A DNA stretch of 64,000 nucleotides from Streptomyces sp. NBRC 110035 (GTDB taxonomy: Bacteria > Actinomycetota > Actinomycetes > Streptomycetales > Streptomycetaceae). The position numbers and the translations under genes were made by a program. The notes beneath the pieces were generated by a model, which saw only the letters and a list, made by a program, of their open reading frames with translations, was not told where the DNA came from and made no database searches. The DNA is taken from positions 1 to 64,000 of the forward strand of contig NZ_BBNN01000034.1 in the NCBI RefSeq assembly GCF_000829695.1, in the 5' to 3' direction. This document shows, piece by piece, positions 62,782-64,000 of this stretch (the stretch's first letter is position 1; every line of letters begins with the position of its first letter).

Positions 62782-62868
62782 GAGAGAACCCCATGAGTGC
62801 CGACAGAGCCACTCGATGAATTGACCGCGGCTGCGCTCGCGTTGGCGTGCCGGTCCGGGAGCTCGGGT

Positions 62869-63060
62869 TCAGCTCGCGGTCGAGTCCCTGGTCAGCGCGT
62901 CCATGAAGAGGTCGACGAGCGGGCGGGCTTGCTCTTTGGTTCCGTGCTGCACGGAATAGGCGATGCCACCCATGAGGAGTAGGACATCGTCCGGGGCGGC
63001 GTCCGTTCGCAGGCTTCCGTCTCGGGCGCCGGCCGCGAGGAGGGTGGCGACAGCGTCGGT
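62869..63060 (-). pseudogene. C-terminal remnant of a TetR-family regulator
   Basis: Read on the minus strand, this piece ends LRTDAAPDDVLLLMGGIAYSVQHGTKEQARPLVDLFMDALTRDSTAS, a typical C-terminal helical region of TetR regulators (TetR_C_33 type). No helix-turn-helix can be found upstream in any frame; the sequence breaks down beyond ~63060 (frame changes and repeats such as GATGAGCGATGAGCG near 63200). It is best read as a truncated, non-functional copy. Confidence 0.6.
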
Positions 63061-63349
63061 AAGGAGTGTGCGGCTGTCGGAGTCCGGGCGTGGACTGCGC
63101 CTCGTCCAGGAGTGCGCCGACTCCTGGGGAGGGTGGGCCCTCGGCGGCAGCGTGCTGGGGTGCGGGGCCGGGAAGCTGCTGTGGTTCGAAGTGGGTGGGC
63201 GATGAGCGATGAGCGATGAGCGGTGAGCGCTGCGGTGAGGCTCGATCCTCCGCCAGGCGCCTCGGCCGCGCTTCCGCGACGGTGCGCCCCCGTGCGAAAC
63301 TGCCCCCTGTTGCGGAAGTGAACAGTGTGACCAGGGGGAGCGGGAACGG

Positions 63350-64000
63350 ATGAGCAAGCGGCAGATGCGCAAGATGCTGGGGCTGATGGCGGGCGGGGAG
63401 CCGGTGGAGCTCACCAGTGCGATGGCATCCGTGAAGAAACTCGCCCGACTCGCCTTCGTCGCGCAGCAGTTCGGGTACGAGTACGCAGACGTGCGCCAGG
63501 GCGGCGGGCAGAACGCCTCGCTCAGGATGCTGATCGTCCCCGACCCCTCCCCGCAGGCACGGGCGCGGGCCGCGCAGAACCGGGCCCAGTACCCGAACGC
63601 GGGGGACGGCGTCTCCCTGCCGCCGCTCGTGCCGGACGCCTTCGAGCTCCTCAAGGCCCGCATCAACTTCGACCTCACCGGCAAGAACGCCGAGAAGCGG
63701 ATGGGGTACGGGGCGCTCGGTCTTTCCATCGGCTGCGTGATCCTGGCCTACCGGTCCGGGGGCGCGTCGTCCGACTTCGTCGTGGCGGGCGTGATCTGGC
63801 TCCTCCTCATGACCGCCTTCGGCATCGGCTTCGTCGTCACCCGCAGGCGCAACGCCAAGTTCGCGGCCCGGCTCCGGGCGGCCGGGTTCACCCCGGTGAC
63901 GGACGAGACCGGCCGGGTGCGCTACCTGCCGCCGGGCGGACAGACGCCGGGGCACGGAAATCCGCTCGGCGGGAACCCGTACGGCGGCAACTCGTACGGC
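63350..64000 (+). CDS. DUF4191-like membrane protein, 3' end outside window
   Basis: The first 217 codons of a gene that runs off the right edge. It starts at ATG with a strong GGGGGAG site. The N-terminal region (MSKRQMRKMLGLMAGGEPVELTSAMASVKKLARLAFVAQQFGYEYADVRQ) is soluble. Two membrane helices follow (YGALGLSIGCVILAYR, and FVVAGVIWLLLMTAFGIGFVV). The end turns Gly/Asn/Tyr-rich (GGNPYGGNSYG repeats). I do not firmly recognise the family; DUF4191 is only a resemblance in layout. Confidence 0.7.
   Translation, partial: MSKRQMRKMLGLMAGGEPVELTSAMASVKKLARLAFVAQQFGYEYADVRQGGGQNASLRMLIVPDPSPQARARAAQNRAQYPNAGDGVSLPPLVPDAFELLKARINFDLTGKNAEKRMGYGALGLSIGCVILAYRSGGASSDFVVAGVIWLLLMTAFGIGFVVTRRRNAKFAARLRAAGFTPVTDETGRVRYLPPGGQTPGHGNPLGGNPYGGNSYG

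Overview
This window is a high-GC actinobacterial chromosome segment, almost certainly from a Streptomyces. The evidence is the extreme third-position GC, the frequent GTG starts, the ATGA/TGATG-coupled genes, and a set of neighbours typical of the Streptomyces core chromosome: mtnA-mtrA-mtrB-lpqB-comF-hpf, secA, the giant NAD-glutamate dehydrogenase, pkaA-pkaB-prfB, ftsE-ftsX-ctpA-smpB-ssrA and matA-matB. In-frame TTA codons, which are rare and bldA-dependent in this genus, occur in only two of the genes I read.

Layout. 1-650: the end of an rRNA operon (3' 23S, 5S, strong terminator). 697-6289 (minus): a translationally coupled five-gene MoxR cluster (GPDPase-type membrane protein, DUF4129, DUF4350, MoxR ATPase, DUF58). 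6428-14420 (plus): mtnA, the MtrA-MtrB-LpqB envelope/development signalling system, a ComF-like protein and the ribosome hibernation factor. 14563-18877: an orphan NarL-type response regulator, a YcaQ-type DNA glycosylase, a frameshifted IS110 element and a GNAT acetyltransferase. 19155-24783: secA, an Rv3235-family protein, a DUF6912-like protein, a decayed IS110 tail and a HAD hydrolase. 25289-30217: NAD-specific glutamate dehydrogenase. 30320-34097: a Wzt/Wzm-type polysaccharide ABC exporter, a divergent TetR regulator with three matching palindromic operators, and galE. 34188-35242: the ohrR/ohr peroxide pair. 35315-39001: a sugar ABC importer (binding lipoprotein and two permeases). 39294-46706: an FHA-FtsK/EccC-like ATPase divergent from two Ser/Thr kinases. 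46805-53388: prfB, a sortase-type LAETG surface protein, a small zinc-ribbon membrane protein, ftsE, ftsX, a TTA-containing ctpA, smpB and tmRNA. 53504-57170: a LacI regulator with two TTA codons, an MFS exporter and a LysR regulator. 57377-62375: the matA-matB-acyltransferase polysaccharide operon. 62542-64000: remnants and a truncated DUF4191-like membrane protein.

How the genes work together. Most of the window is chromosomal housekeeping for translation, ribosome rescue, secretion, cell division and envelope signalling. Two blocks concern cell-surface polysaccharide: the ABC exporter with galE, and the mat operon (a deacetylase/glycosyltransferase fusion followed by a membrane acyltransferase). 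The most notable regulatory signals are the three 15-bp palindromes around the exporter/TetR promoters, the tandem 11-bp repeats ahead of matA, and the TTA codons in the lacI-type gene and ctpA. The only mobile DNA I see is IS110-type: one frameshifted copy that has a candidate structured guide-RNA region, and one solo, decayed C-terminal tail about 6 kb away. I found no CRISPR array, prophage, toxin system or biosynthetic cluster.
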